Origin: Haemonchus contortus
Lineage: Eukaryota > Nematoda > Chromadorea > Rhabditida > Trichostrongylidae
Direction: 5' to 3'
Assembly: GCA_000469685.2 (NCBI GenBank)
Contig: LS997562.1
Span: forward strand, 2,566,492 to 2,630,491
DNA length: 64,000 nt
The position numbers were made by a program, and so were the translations under genes. The notes beneath the pieces are model-generated. The model was not told the origin of the DNA. It saw only the letters and a list, made by a program, of their open reading frames with translations, and searched no databases. The number at the start of each line of letters is the position of its first letter. The stretch's first letter is position 1. Positions 46,316 to 58,900 of the stretch are shown here, in pieces.

Positions 46316-46888
46316 ATGATGAGCAAGGAACTTACGCTTAATTGGGTTAGATCGTGCATTGCATCAAGAGAGTTGCCTTCAATCCCACTCATGGAGCTCG
46401 TTCAAGGGTCATGGAGCGATTCAGGGTGCTGTGTCAACTGGCGAGAGGTGAAAGTGCTCAACACTCCACCTGACGCAACATCTCAAATTGAGCCTCTCGA
46501 TGTATATTTTCCCTTACTACTTGAGGCCATATGTAAGCGTGCTGTCTCTTTCGTAATTGTCCATGATCTAGACTTCCACGTTAGCAACCACAACTCCATA
46601 TTTCGCCTTATGTCACTGGTGTGCTTCGTGTTTAGCGCACCTAGATTCAATAAATTTCTTTATAACTCATGGTTTGCATCAGGGTACCTGGCTGGGGACC
46701 TGGGAAGATTTGGAATTCCTGTAGGATATCCTCAACTAGGCGAAAGTTGTGAGAGTTACGGATGGGGTGAACTTTCTTTCATGCCGTTGCTCACATTGTC
46801 AGAAGCTTTTCTGTTCCAAACACTGTGTTGGATTATCAAATCTGTTGATAAAGTGCTCACCTATGGACTAGTTAGTACAGAAAAATGA
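46316..46888 (+). pseudogene. DDE-type transposase C-terminal relic in the FB2 loop
   Basis: The frame encodes about 190 residues. TPPDATSQIEPLDVYF near residue 51 resembles the PPNTTSxIQPLD motif that carries a catalytic Asp in pogo/Tigger-like and related DDE transposases. It is followed by LDFHVSNHNSIFRLMSLV and FSAPRFNKFLYNSWFASGYL, which fits the C-terminal part of a transposase. The N-terminal DNA-binding region and the first catalytic Asp are missing. The family assignment is from memory of motifs, not a search. Confidence 0.5.
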
Positions 46889-47465
46889 CAGTTGGATTGT
46901 ACCAGCTCACTTCTACCCATAGAGGAGCATCACTCCAACCGAAACCCTTACGACTCATCCAAGAGCTCTCTTTTGAAAGTGCATGAGTTGCTGTTTTTTA
47001 ACCATGTCTTGAGCGCCGAGAGCAGAAGTGTTTTTATGTGCACCCCTCCCCATTCGGTCTGTGCAGCCGACGAAAAAATATGCTTGTATTGGCTTTTCTG
47101 GAGCTCCATAAATATGGAGGAGGGGCGTAGGTAGTCTATATGATGTGTAAAAAGGTTTTGCAAGAGTTTAAAGCACTTCTTATAAAAAAGCAAAACAAGC
47201 GCCCGCATCAAGGATCCAAACCTCCTTGCCATGTCTATCAGTCCGCCAGCCTCCCAACTGCGCCACCGGGCACGTTCTCGGACAATTTGATTCTCGTATA
47301 AAAGCAACAAAGTAACATGACACCAGGGGAAGGGGGGTCCGTAACTTCGTTCCCAGGATCGTTTCGCAGATTTGAAACCCAGATTTGAGATCAGCGTTCA
47401 AAACTACCTACGTCGGTATACATCTCATCTTGAATGGCCACTGCGACTTGGTATCCTTTCCTGGT

Positions 47466-50400
47466 GAGTACTCCTCTAGTCAAACAAACATTTCTCTTTG
47501 TAGGGTCAACCACTTCATAGCTGACTCGTCTGGGAGGATGAAACACAAATTTGCACATTGAAAAGCCCTGAGTCACACGACACAGGCCACGGGTCTGCCA
47601 GAATTCCGAATAGGAGTCTAGTGCACGGCGCATCTAGCAATTTAATATTATCCTTCATTTCATTTTAGTAGTAGTCTACGGGAAGAATATAGAGAAATCT
47701 AGACATAGAACGGAAGGTGACCCTATTGAGAAAACTCTTTTTTTCAAGTCGATGTTCAAGCACAGCATTCAAATGCCTTCATAATTCCCGATAAAAACCG
47801 GGTGCAGAGCGCATCCCAAGTAGCGACTGACAAAGAACTCTTTTGTAAATAATCGAGAGGGATGACGAGAAACGATGGAGAACTTGCTGGAAGTCAAGAT
47901 GGGTTCATCAATATTTGGTTTGAAGTTATAAAAAACTGTTTTGAAAAAATAGATTAGCAAAAATGGACGGATAGGAAGGTCCGCACCGATCAACGGATCT
48001 TTGTTACATTCAGAGAAGGAACCCTGTAAATAAATCTCGCGTCTGAGCGGGATTTGTTCGAACTACTTAACGAGAGGGCGAAAAACGGCATTTCTACTCC
48101 GTGCGAGCAATCTGCCTAAAAGGGAAAGAGCTGGAGAGATACTTGAGCTCTAAAGGGGCTTCACATCCTATACCTAGAGGCAGGCCTGAATTGGACGAGA
48201 TTCGAGTTCCAGAGAATTAAGAAGAATCGCTTCGGAATCAGGCCAAAGCGAGGAACGAATCACGATTGCGGAAGGGATAAGGCAAAACCGGGATTTACAG
48301 AAAAAAGGCTGAACCAGTTTGGAAAACTGCCAAAACATCGTACAGTCGCGTGATCGACGTTCATAATCGTTTTGCCTTTTTATTTTCTCACATTCATCTT
48401 TCCTGTAACCTGCTACAAAAATTTTTACAACTGTCCTTATATCCCGATAGTGTAATTCCAACCCTCCCACTCTCCAATACTGTCCCCACCAACATGGACG
48501 CCTTTTGGAGGCAATGTAGATGATTTTGAAAAAGGTCTCAAAGATTTCTTATGGTAGAAGTCTATGTCCCTATGATGGCTCATGGGTACTCGAGAAACGG
48601 TCTTAATTGGGTGAGAGTTCGAAACCACTAATAAAGCCTACTGCCGCTCAACACTCTCAAGTAAGGACGAGTTGAGCGCCCTGGGAGAGGTTGGTATTAT
48701 TCGAAATGAAGCACGTTTGTTGCAAATGCAGTAGTTGACACATGCGGACAGCTGACTCATGTTGCTCTGCAGTGACGGATATCTTGTCCAAACATCTCGC
48801 TCTGTAGCCCGAAAAGGAATAAACTGCGTGGATATATTGTGCTAGAGATTCTGTCATAATTCCAGGTCTTAACTGGAACTACCCAGGATCGATTGCAAGA
48901 TGACGTACTTCCCCAACACGTAGCCATCAGTCATTGCAGACTGCAAGCACAATTCTTCGAGTTTTTATAATTAAAGTCTATTTGCACTTTCTACTTATAA
49001 CGCCGATTTTTATTACAACAACCTCGCTTAAATACTAAGATTCCGTTTTTCGCATAAGTCAGCTTTTCTCCTTCAGTTGATGCCGGTGATTCTAGCCTTA
49101 GAGCTCCTTTGTGTTATTCGATGGGTATTCGGGTGAATGATCGAATGTATGGACTTATAGGCTTCGAAGTCCAGATGGTCGCAGATACTTCAGTTGAGTT
49201 TCGAAAAGGGTAGGAGAAGAGAATGGAAATGTTGTCGGAGAGACTTACACGACACTAATCCAGCTGAAAAAGGCACTTCAGCGACAATCAACTACCAACG
49301 CATAAGCAGCTGAGGAACGTTACTAATTCACATACATTTTCCTTAGTGAATGGGCAAGAACCTAAGAGGTCTGACTTTTGATAGTAACCGTTGAAACGAA
49401 AGAACTAAGCTGGGCCCAACTGCTAAAAGCCGTTCATCTAATTTAGAAAAAGAGAGGTCGCATTTTATCGAGGACCAAATGGAAAATTCTAGGGCAATGA
49501 CAAGTAAATGTTTTCCATAACTTATTCTAAAAAAAACTCATTCTGAAAATGGCAAGTTTGTGCTCTTGTAGAAATAGGCGCCAAGGGTATAGAACCTTTC
49601 ACAATAAAGAAGTTTTCAATGAGTTTTGCGTTCGGAATATTCCTGAACAATTGCAAAAAAAACTCGAAAAATCCGAAAAAAACGAGCAACCAATTTAGAA
49701 ATCACAATAATAATAATATTAATAATAAAAATTATAAATAATAATAGTAATAATAATAATATTAATAATAATAATAGCTAATGACAATAAATGACAATAA
49801 TTATTAGTAAAATATTGCGTAGATCGATACAAAAAGGCAAAATTCTAGAAACACGTAACACAGTAATCGATAGTATAGTCGATCGAATCGATAAGCACAA
49901 TCGTCGAAATGCCCGGTACAAGGCAAAACAAAGACTCAAGCAGTTAAAAAGCACATGAACATTGAGAGCTTTTTCGATCTAGATAGATTTTTCGATGAAT
50001 AAAAAAATGATATCTCGAGATTAAGAAATTTTCATGAAAGAAGTTCCAAATAGTAATTTGAAAAAAAAGTTTCCAAAATGTTTTGACTCCGAAAGTTGCC
50101 GTTTTGACCAGTCTTGAAACTCATCATAGACGTTTGCAGTTGTTTTGACCGGAAACTGGTAGGATAATTATTTGTTTACTTATTTAGTTGTTTATTTTTA
50201 TGCCCTCGAGCTGTAAGGCCAGCAAAAATGCATGAGGTAGCAAAGGATGTTGTATGAACAATACGAAAATAATATCAGAAAGAAATAACTTCATAGTTCA
50301 AAGAAGATAGAGATGGAGAAGAAGAAGAAGTACACGTCCAGCTCCGTAGCCAATACTGGACTGCTAAGGATGTGGGTCCGAATGGATTGGAAGGCAGGTA

Positions 50401-51615
50401 GTAATCTGAAGAGGTAGCGTGAGCGGGCAGTACTCCGTAACCGAGTGCTTTAGTTACCTTTTAAGACATTATGCATGACATTATGAAATATGCTGTATAC
50501 CCTATACGTCATGAATCAGATTTGATTCATTTCGTTCAATATTTGCATATGAACAGCTGAACTATCGACTGAATTCCATATTCAACATACTGCTGAAAGG
50601 CGGTTTTTCTAGGAAACTTCAACTGGAACTAGATCTAACTACAAAGTGACTCTTGGATTGTCCACAAGAGACCCGAGACAGACAAAAGATAGGACCTTCG
50701 ATTACTCGGGTGAAGATGGGGTTATACCATGCGGTGTCGCTGCCTCACGCTTGCGATCGCCACGGATCAGAGCCGAGTCGATTTCCACCCAAACCGGTTA
50801 AACAAGCTTTCACCTGGGAACTATTAACTGGTAGCAAGTCGTAAAGCAGTGAGCTGTTGATAATGATGGCCTCCATAAAGGCCGGATGAGTATTTTAAGG
50901 CGATTGCGACGTTCCTGAATGAAAGTGCAAACTAGTGACTCATGCCAGAAAAAGTCACTGACTAACGTGGAGGGCTTTATCTCTTTTAAAAGATCGGAAA
51001 AAGCTTCAAAAGATATGGTTACGAAATTTCGCAGTGTAAAAGGTCCCAAAAGATTTTAATGACTAGTCAGTAGTTTTTGATATCCCAAAACTTTCCTGGA
51101 ATTGTGAAGACGGAGGATGGATGGATTAAGATGCTACTGCTTGGGAAAGAATTTTACCAACGTACTTTTTCCGAGGATGAGGTTTTGCCCACAGATCGCG
51201 ATGATCAATATGGGAAGAGAAAAACAACAATATGTACATCGACTGGCCTCTGCAAGTCACTGTGCAAGCCACTGCCTCAAACATAGATTTTATTGTCTTA
51301 CATATGGTTTTGAGTACAAACCAAATGCGTGGCTTATCACGTGTTTTACTCAGCTCTTTTTCACTTCTAGCGTGCTATAGCCTAGGAACGAAAACAAACA
51401 ATTAGCAAGTGGATCACGGCCTACTCAAAGTATTAGTTGGGTGCAGACTCAGTTCTACTAATGAACCCACAGACTACTGTTACTCAAAAAAAAAACGCTA
51501 TGCAAATGATTACTTAACTATGACAATTCATACTTTCATATCATAAGTGCTCATTCGCAATTTCCACCGATCTACTTTCTTTACGCCTTCATTGGTGAAG
51601 ATATGGATAAAAGTG
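47466..51615. other. Gene-poor region
   Basis: No exon chain or domain is recognised. A fragment of SINE body (GACTCGTCTGGGAGGATGAA) lies at about 47522. AT-rich microsatellite sequence (AAT-rich) lies at 49708-49810. A frame at 50653-50844 and others are short and unsupported. Confidence 0.5.
49708..49810. repeat. (AAT)n-rich simple repeat
   Basis: Imperfect AATAAT runs with TATT and AAAT interruptions span about 100 bp. A shorter similar tract is at 30058-30110. Confidence 0.85.
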
Positions 51616-51619
51616 TGTG

Positions 51620-51790
51620 GACCAAGGATTCAGATCAGAAATCAGCTTCTGATTTGGTGTTGATCAATCCCATTTCGGGATGGGCCCCGCATTCGACTCC
51701 TATCGAGGATCGATATGGCGTATTGTATGCACATGTGGCCTATACAGTGACTGCGGTGGCTATAGACAGTACATAGTGCAAAGCATTCGC
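51620..51790 (-). repeat. Diverged SINE-body fragment
   Basis: Inverted landmarks GGTGTTGATCAATCCC, CGCATTCGACTCCTATCG and ATGTGGCCTATACAGTGACT match the body of the SINE right arm at 62940-63110. The tRNA-like head is not preserved. Confidence 0.5.
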
Positions 51791-52997
51791 CCTCTCAGAC
51801 GGTCATACCCCTGAGAAAATTTTTCTTGTCATCTGGAGAAAATTAGGGGATAACTAGATCATAGCGTAATCGCTTCTACACTTTTCAAAACAACAGAAAG
51901 GATAACAGAAAGGCTTGTTATATGTATGTGCTCCGGTCAAATTCTATCACTGATTACACGTAGAATGAAATATTTCCTTAGCGGCCCGAAGAAAGCTATC
52001 TATTTTGAAGGAATAACTGTGTTATGCCTCAATGAGGTGTTATATCAAAACATCTACAAAATCTTCAGTCCTGTGACGACGTTTGTTTCATTAAAGACAA
52101 CATCAAATGTAGAGAGCGAGCGAAATCAGTGTTTAGGGACTTTCAATAAAATTCCAACCAACTTTTTTTCCAGGCATCGGAATCCATGTTTATAGGAAAG
52201 TTTTGCAAACTGAAATCTCTCAAATCGACCTTCATCAGAAGAGAATATTCAAGTCTCCTCGATGTACAGCTCAGACAGATGTCGAGCATAGGGCTTATAG
52301 GAAAACGCTACACAGCATGATAAACTGGACCTTGTTAAAACCAAAGAGGTTTTCACCCTTCAGGCACTATCTTGTTCGCCCACTAGTTATACTTTCATGG
52401 TCTTTTCTTTCCTTCAATGACCTCTAGCTGAGAGCAATACCGAGCCAAACACCTTCACGATTTCAAGATTGAAACAAATATGTGGCGCGCGCTAGACAGG
52501 GTATGATTAAGGTTGAACACTTTTTTTATTCTACTGCTACATTCTCGTACTTTGTTCAAGGAGCTGGTGGGGGACAAGGGAATAAGGCGTCGATGACGTT
52601 TCGGATAGATACATACGTTTCGGACAATTGAGACCTTAAGACAACTTGATGGGGTTTGCTCAAAAAGTTCGAGATGTTCTTGAGACGGGAAAGATTATTC
52701 GCAACATGGGCGTGTCCATGATCAGTTTTCGAAGTTGAAGATGAGAGAAGGTTCGAGAAAAGTTCTGCAAGCTATATCTGAGCGAGGCTAGGTTTTCCAA
52801 TGTCACTTGTCAGAAATACATATGTTGCTAGACACATGGCGCAATAACGACTTCAATAACACCGTAAGAAGAAACAAAGCACGATTCATTCTCAGAAATT
52901 CTTCGGCTTGTGACGCATTGAAGCTTAAGGACACTTTAAACTAGAAAAACTGTTTATTTTCAACGATAATATCAAGTAGGGAAATAAATGAATAATA
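51791..52997. other. No recognised gene; 3' flank of the Ly6-like gene
   Basis: ORFs at 51926-52195 and 52203-52427 are short with no domain. The stretch just below 52998 should contain the 3' UTR of the minus-strand gene; no clear AATAAA is assigned. Confidence 0.4.
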
Positions 52998-55900
52998 TTA
53001 TACTCTGAGCTCAATTTCTCTTCCAACAGAAGGCTCTCTGTCGCGATTTCGGCCACCTCTGGTTGCCGGTGGAGGTGTTTCACGCCAGTCAACACGTCTG
53101 AATTCCTCTTCACCACCTAAAATCATTCTCTATCTTAGCAGCGGCCATATAGGTCACCTTTGAAATTATTACTGTTAGCATTAGTTTATGTTCACTAGGG
53201 TTTCAGTACAAAAATTGTTGCCTACACGACAACGACGGCTTCGAAAGTGCACCTGCCGACGGATTCCCGGGTTCATTCGATGGAGTGGGGAGAATGGAGC
53301 GGGACACAAAAAGAAGATGAAGTCATGTGCATACAAATGGATTGCGTACCCATATGTATAGAATTAGGGTGTGGTGCAGTAGGAACGAAATGGTCGCGTC
53401 GCGGCGAGAAGATGCCGCGCGCGAAGGAATGTAGCAGAATGCGGCAACAAGTAAGAAATACAGGAACAATAGAACCAGTAGTAGAATTATGCCAAAAGTA
53501 ATAGCGATTGAGCTGTATGAAGAACGCTAGAAGTGTTACAACTAGGCAAGTGGTCCGCGACAGCCGCGCGCGGTGGATCGATTACCCAAAACCGTTCTTA
53601 TTGCCCTTTTCCCATAGAATTACTATGGAAATTTTCTTATTGCCCTTTTCCCATAGAATTACTATGGAAATTTTCAGGATACTCCAGAAAAATCAGGACT
53701 ACTGCAAAATACTAAGCAGATACTTTTCAATACAATATTTCAGGGACGTCCTGCACTCTTCTGTGTATCTACCTATCAGGAACAAGGTGACCTGATTGTA
53801 ATATCCCTACGTCCTAGCAGTGTCTTTGAAAAATCTTCTAAATTCCCCACAGTCATTGTCCCGAACCCTAATCGGTCCTTCGCCTGAGGTCGCATTACCA
53901 TATCACTTTTTTTGAAAATAAAAAGAATTTACTTACCATTGTTGTTATCATCTCGATGATCAACATCGTAATCTTTGAATTTGTCTTCAATTTGTTTGGG
54001 AGACCAACGTCCTGATGATGGTGGAGAGGTGGGTAGGCTTCTGAAGCGATAAGGCCTCAAAAATATCTCTTAAACAGTAAAGGAGACAGATGTTAATCCT
54101 TCAAAAATGCAAGTTACAAATTTTTTAAGAAAATCGAAATTGAATTGCTTTACTAAGTGGTTCACACTTCAAAAAGTTCAAAAAGTTTTTTTCCGTTCCT
54201 ACCTTTGCAATTTTGTTGTTGGATTACTATAAACACACAACAATTTACTGCATGCCATCTATCCGGCACTCTACATGCACTAAACTAGTTGTTAGTCAAC
54301 TGAATCAACACACCCGCGACGTGGTTCGGCGAAGGAGCTGCCCGAGTCGCGTCTGCTCGACGATTCACTGAATTCAGCAATCTTTCTCCCGACTCAGACA
54401 AAAGTAATCATTTTGCTAGTCATGCACAGGGGTCATCTGCGTATCTGTAGCGTTACTATCACTTAAGCAGCTTTCACTTATTAACGAGCTGCTAGTTTGT
54501 TCAGCGTAAATCGTATAAATCAGCTATTTCAGACGAGATACAAATCCTTACCTATGAGTGACGTATCTGACAGTAAGGGTTGTTTTGAAGACTACTAAAA
54601 TTGGGTTCCGGGACAGAATTACCAGTAGGATCTTTTTCGAATCGCCGTTTTCCAGAGCTCCTTACATTTCAATCCTAGTGAGTATGGTAATAGATAGAGA
54701 ATCCGATCGGACCTCGATCATGCTGGTGTCCGATCCGTCGATCAGACACCAGCATGATCGAGCAGGAGTTCGTCCATAGTACGCAGGTCCCAGCCCAGAT
54801 TATTATATCCACATCGGCACCGCAGGTGCATAGTGGTGTCGCGGCTGAATACCCCCTCCTAGCGCGCGACAGTTCTTAGCTAGTTGTCTCGCTGCGCGGC
54901 ATGAGGTTCGGAAATAACACATGTTTGGACTTTTGAAAGGATTCAAATCTAGGGTGTCATCTCCCAATTCGCCAAATGGGTGCAAGAAAAACCTTTGTTT
55001 ACGTCGTCGTTTTCTCAGCCCCTTTCTCAGGAAAGATCTCTCCAGAGACATACTCAGGATGAAAGTTATTAATGACACCAAAAAAAAACTATTTCTCTCC
55101 CATAAAATCTATCTGGGGATACACCCATGGCAGAATTCAGCAATGCAAAAAGGAGAATTCTTTCTGAATAATTGCAATAAGCAAAGAAAATTCGATGATT
55201 GGCAGTTGGCCGGGGATCCCGGTCCTTCGACTCGACGCAGCAGTATAGCGTAGAAGCCTTGATAAACCTCCTCGCCGAAAGTTATTTCCATACAGCATGC
55301 ACAAACAAACAAACAAACAAACAAACAAACAAACAGTTACTCAATGAGAACGCAAAATTCCAGTAAGAAAAGCAGCAAAATCGGATTAAAAGATGTGCTC
55401 CCTCCTTGGCTGTTGTTTTCGTCAATTTCGTCAACTTAAGAAGAGTTTTGTTCCTGGAATTCACAGTCCATGCAACAAACTTCACAGCATTCTGTAGGAG
55501 CGATTTGTAAAGAATTTCCTGACCCCACCAGAAATTTTTTTTACAAATCTCTGCCACATACTTACTCTTTTTTATCATTATTATTTCCCCAACCATTATA
55601 ATTGTTGTTGTTGTCGTTGTTGTTATTGTCATTGCTTCCCCAGCCATTATAGTTGTTGTTGTTGTTGTTATTAGTACTGTCGTCATAGCCATTTTGGCTA
55701 AAACTGCTGTTTAAAGGAAGACGAGTGAAGTTAACGATAACGGCACCATTTTAAGTTTGCACTACCCTCGTTCCCTGGCCTCCCCAGGCCTAAAATCTCA
55801 AGGGTTCACAAACACACATTTTAGGCCCAGAATTGATGAGAATTCGAAATTCTTCAATGAAAGTGGTTAAAATTCATATTATGGGAAACACCATGCCTCC

Positions 55901-58900
55901 GACTAGGGCAGGACTTCAATTTCCGCTGAGAAATAAGCGGTTCATCCACTTTCATTTCTAGAGGGATTGCTTTCGTCTAATTTGGTGCTGGAAATTTCAG
56001 GGAATATGCATGAAAAGTTAGGGATAGAGGGGACCATAGTGACGAAACTCTTTGTAGTGCGCCATGTACACTTCAATGGCATCATTTCTATTCGTTTGAT
56101 TGATTGATATTGTTACCAAACGTCAATCTAATCTATAGCAATGCCACACATCATACTCACCTTCCACCGCTTCCCCATCCACCACTATTTCCACCACTGG
56201 AAGTAATTGAAATTAAGGAAATCACCTACTACAAAGATTAATTCTTTTGAAATGCACCGTGTACTGCACACTGGCACCATTTTTACTCATTTGTTAGTTT
56301 CTGTGTTTATCAAACGTTAATTTTTTCAACAGCAATTTCACACCTACTCACCTTCCACCGCCTCCCCATCCACCAGCACCTCCACCACCGGAGGTAATTG
56401 AACTGAAGCAAATCACATATTAGAGTTTTACTCACTAGAAATTCTATATTTTCTATACTTAGGGGTATGGTATACATCAGTTTATGAAGCGACGTGAAAA
56501 GGTATAGGTAAAAGGGGTGCCTTGGGAGCAGCAGGAACAACTTGATCAGGTCAATGAGCGCAAGATCTACAGGAAAGTGAAGGAAAGTGTCGAATGATTC
56601 AGATAATCACGTCCACGTTCATGGCGACTACAGTACTAAATATAAATACGGGAAAATCATACTCCTTCTAAAAATCTTCACTACGGCACGAATAAGCAAA
56701 GAATGGTCTTCATTCAAGGCTGTGCTTTTTGCAGGTAACTTTTACCCAAATGTTTTCGAGCTGTAAGTTCAATACTTCACGTTTATTTACTTTCCCCTAC
56801 TAAAGATTTGAAGAGCGTAGGCACTAGGCAAGCTCTAGTGCAACCCTCATTGCAAGGATAGTTGCGCAGTGTCACAATCTGCCAACCAGGAAACGCCTCA
56901 AATCGTTAGAAATAAATCGTCTTTCAGTTCTCTGTTGGAGCCTCGGTCTCAAGAGAGGCAGCTCGGTATCAACATCTTGAGGACTTCTTCAGCCGCCTCC
57001 ACCAGATAAGCAAACCAGCCCGTTTGGCCCTTCTGCTGGAGGCATTTGCTTATTCTGCGATTCTATTTAAGGGTCTCATAATCCCACTCAGGGAATGTAC
57101 GTGGAGAGTCGCTTTTAAATCCCAGGTGGAAGACACTTCCTTGTTAATATGTGGAAGACATTGGGTGAGTATATGAATCAACTGTTAAAGCACATCATAC
57201 TGTCACAGTTGCACGGCAGCCCTATGTACACCTTATAAAGAACTTCCACCTGGGATTTAGAAGCGACTCCCCACGTACTTTCCCTGAGTGGGATTATGAG
57301 ACCCTTAAACAGCATCGAAGAATAAGGAAATGCATCCAGCCAAACGGGCTGGTTTGCTTACCTCCGCCTCCACCACCTCACTGTTGTGACACTGCGCAAC
57401 CATCCATTCAATGAGGGTTGCGCTGAGGCTTATCTAGCAAGATTTTATTCGAAAAAATCTTTTCCTTGCAGGATTTCCGTAAAACGAAACTTTGATGCGA
57501 GTCAGCCTGATTCTTTATGGAAAAGGTCTTTTCGGAGACAAATGACTCCGAGATCGATCAAAATTAGATCTTTCGAAGTAGTCTGTGATAATCTAGGACT
57601 CTACCAGTAATAGAACTCACTCATAGGCAGGATTTTCTCCAACATTACATCGATCGTAACTGCAGCAACATAAGCTGACCGGTACGAATTGGAACGTTGT
57701 ACTGATGCATTTGTCTCGAGCCAACTGAAACGGAACGTGTCCAGCAAATTATAAATGAATCTGGACGATCATAATGATGGAATTGCTATGTACTTCAGTA
57801 ACTTCTGGGAGTGCGCTACGTATTCTACTTAACTCGAGAAATAGAACTGTACTGGCGGCTGACAAACGCAATGATTCAAGGAGAGTTGCTCCTCGCACTA
57901 CATACATGTTACTGTTCCTCTAATCAGAAATAATTTAGGCACTACTGAACCAACCACGAAGAGTTACGAGACTTCGATGAAATGTAGAATCAGATCAGGT
58001 ATTTGATACGCGGACCGTGGGCAGGCTAGCGAGCTACTTGATATGTAAAGGATCTACCACTGACTGTTTCTGTCTTCTTTTGGATGTTAAGCTACTGTGA
58101 CAAAGGGAGTAGATAAGTAGGAAGTAGTAACATTAACTCAACTAGAGTTTGTTGTTGTGCCCCAAAAGTCAAATCTATTCAAAGCCCGAAGCATTTCAAA
58201 AACGCTGTTTCTTTTCCCACTTCGATAGACCGACATTTATTGGAAACGATGCCTTGAGAAGCGAACTTTAACAAAATTACAAAATAAACTATGGAAGTAG
58301 TTGTAGTTCAATGGAACGACTCACCATGCATCTCCACGTTGAGCAGCCGGCTTTGACAACGTCCACAACTAAAGCGGCTGAGGCGGTCATATTGTAGCAG
58401 TAGGCACTTGCTGGACATTCTTCAGTTGATTGACCGACCGATTGCATTCGAAGTAGTTTTAAGCCCTAAACGAAAATAAATCTTCAGTTTAGCACAATGA
58501 GAACCACAGATTTGTGCACATATGTGTGAATGAGCATGTGTGTGTCGGTAGAAGTCCATAACTCCCGTTGATCTGAATCCAGACGCTCAAATTCGAAAAG
58601 AACGCAGTTGATGGGGTGGGAGGTGTGATCTCGGGTAACAGGGAATGGTAACGCATGGTAAAGGCTGACAAGGTGGTATAGGAAGCAAACGCCTCGATGA
58701 TGAACCTCTCAAACGTTAGCCTATTATGTGGAATACAATGTGGCCGTAGATGATGGATAGAAAAGAGCGATAAGAACTTACATATGCTTATAAGTAACGG
58801 TCCGATTAGACAACATAGCTTATAAAGGGTGATAAATGTTCTGTCCCTTCATATACTGAAAGGGTATTTGATAGAACATATGGTATGTATGACCCGCCTT

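Larger units (their letters stand above)
45851..47465. mobile_element. Long inverted-repeat element FB2 with tRNA-like arms and a transposase relic in the loop
   Basis: The left arm is 45851-46294 and the right arm 47006-47465, about 95% identical by eye as reverse complements, so the element is recent. Both ends read ACCAGGAAAGGATACC, resembling the ACCAGGGAAGG ends of FB1. About 190 bp from each end lies an inward-facing tRNA-like sequence (46043-46118 and about 47200-47275 inverted), each followed by T runs. The loop contains a 190-codon frame (46316-46888) with a transposase signature. No clear target duplication was found. Confidence 0.8.

Noticed and set aside
53247..53501. 84-codon Cys-containing + strand frame
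   Set aside because: It lies in an intron of the well-supported minus-strand Ly6-like gene, with no recognisable domain or splice context.
55282..55692. Thr-rich 136-codon minus-strand frame
   Set aside because: It is a different frame through the Asn-rich exon at 55566-55706 and the (CAAA)n repeat; the Asn frame is the one that fits the exon phases.
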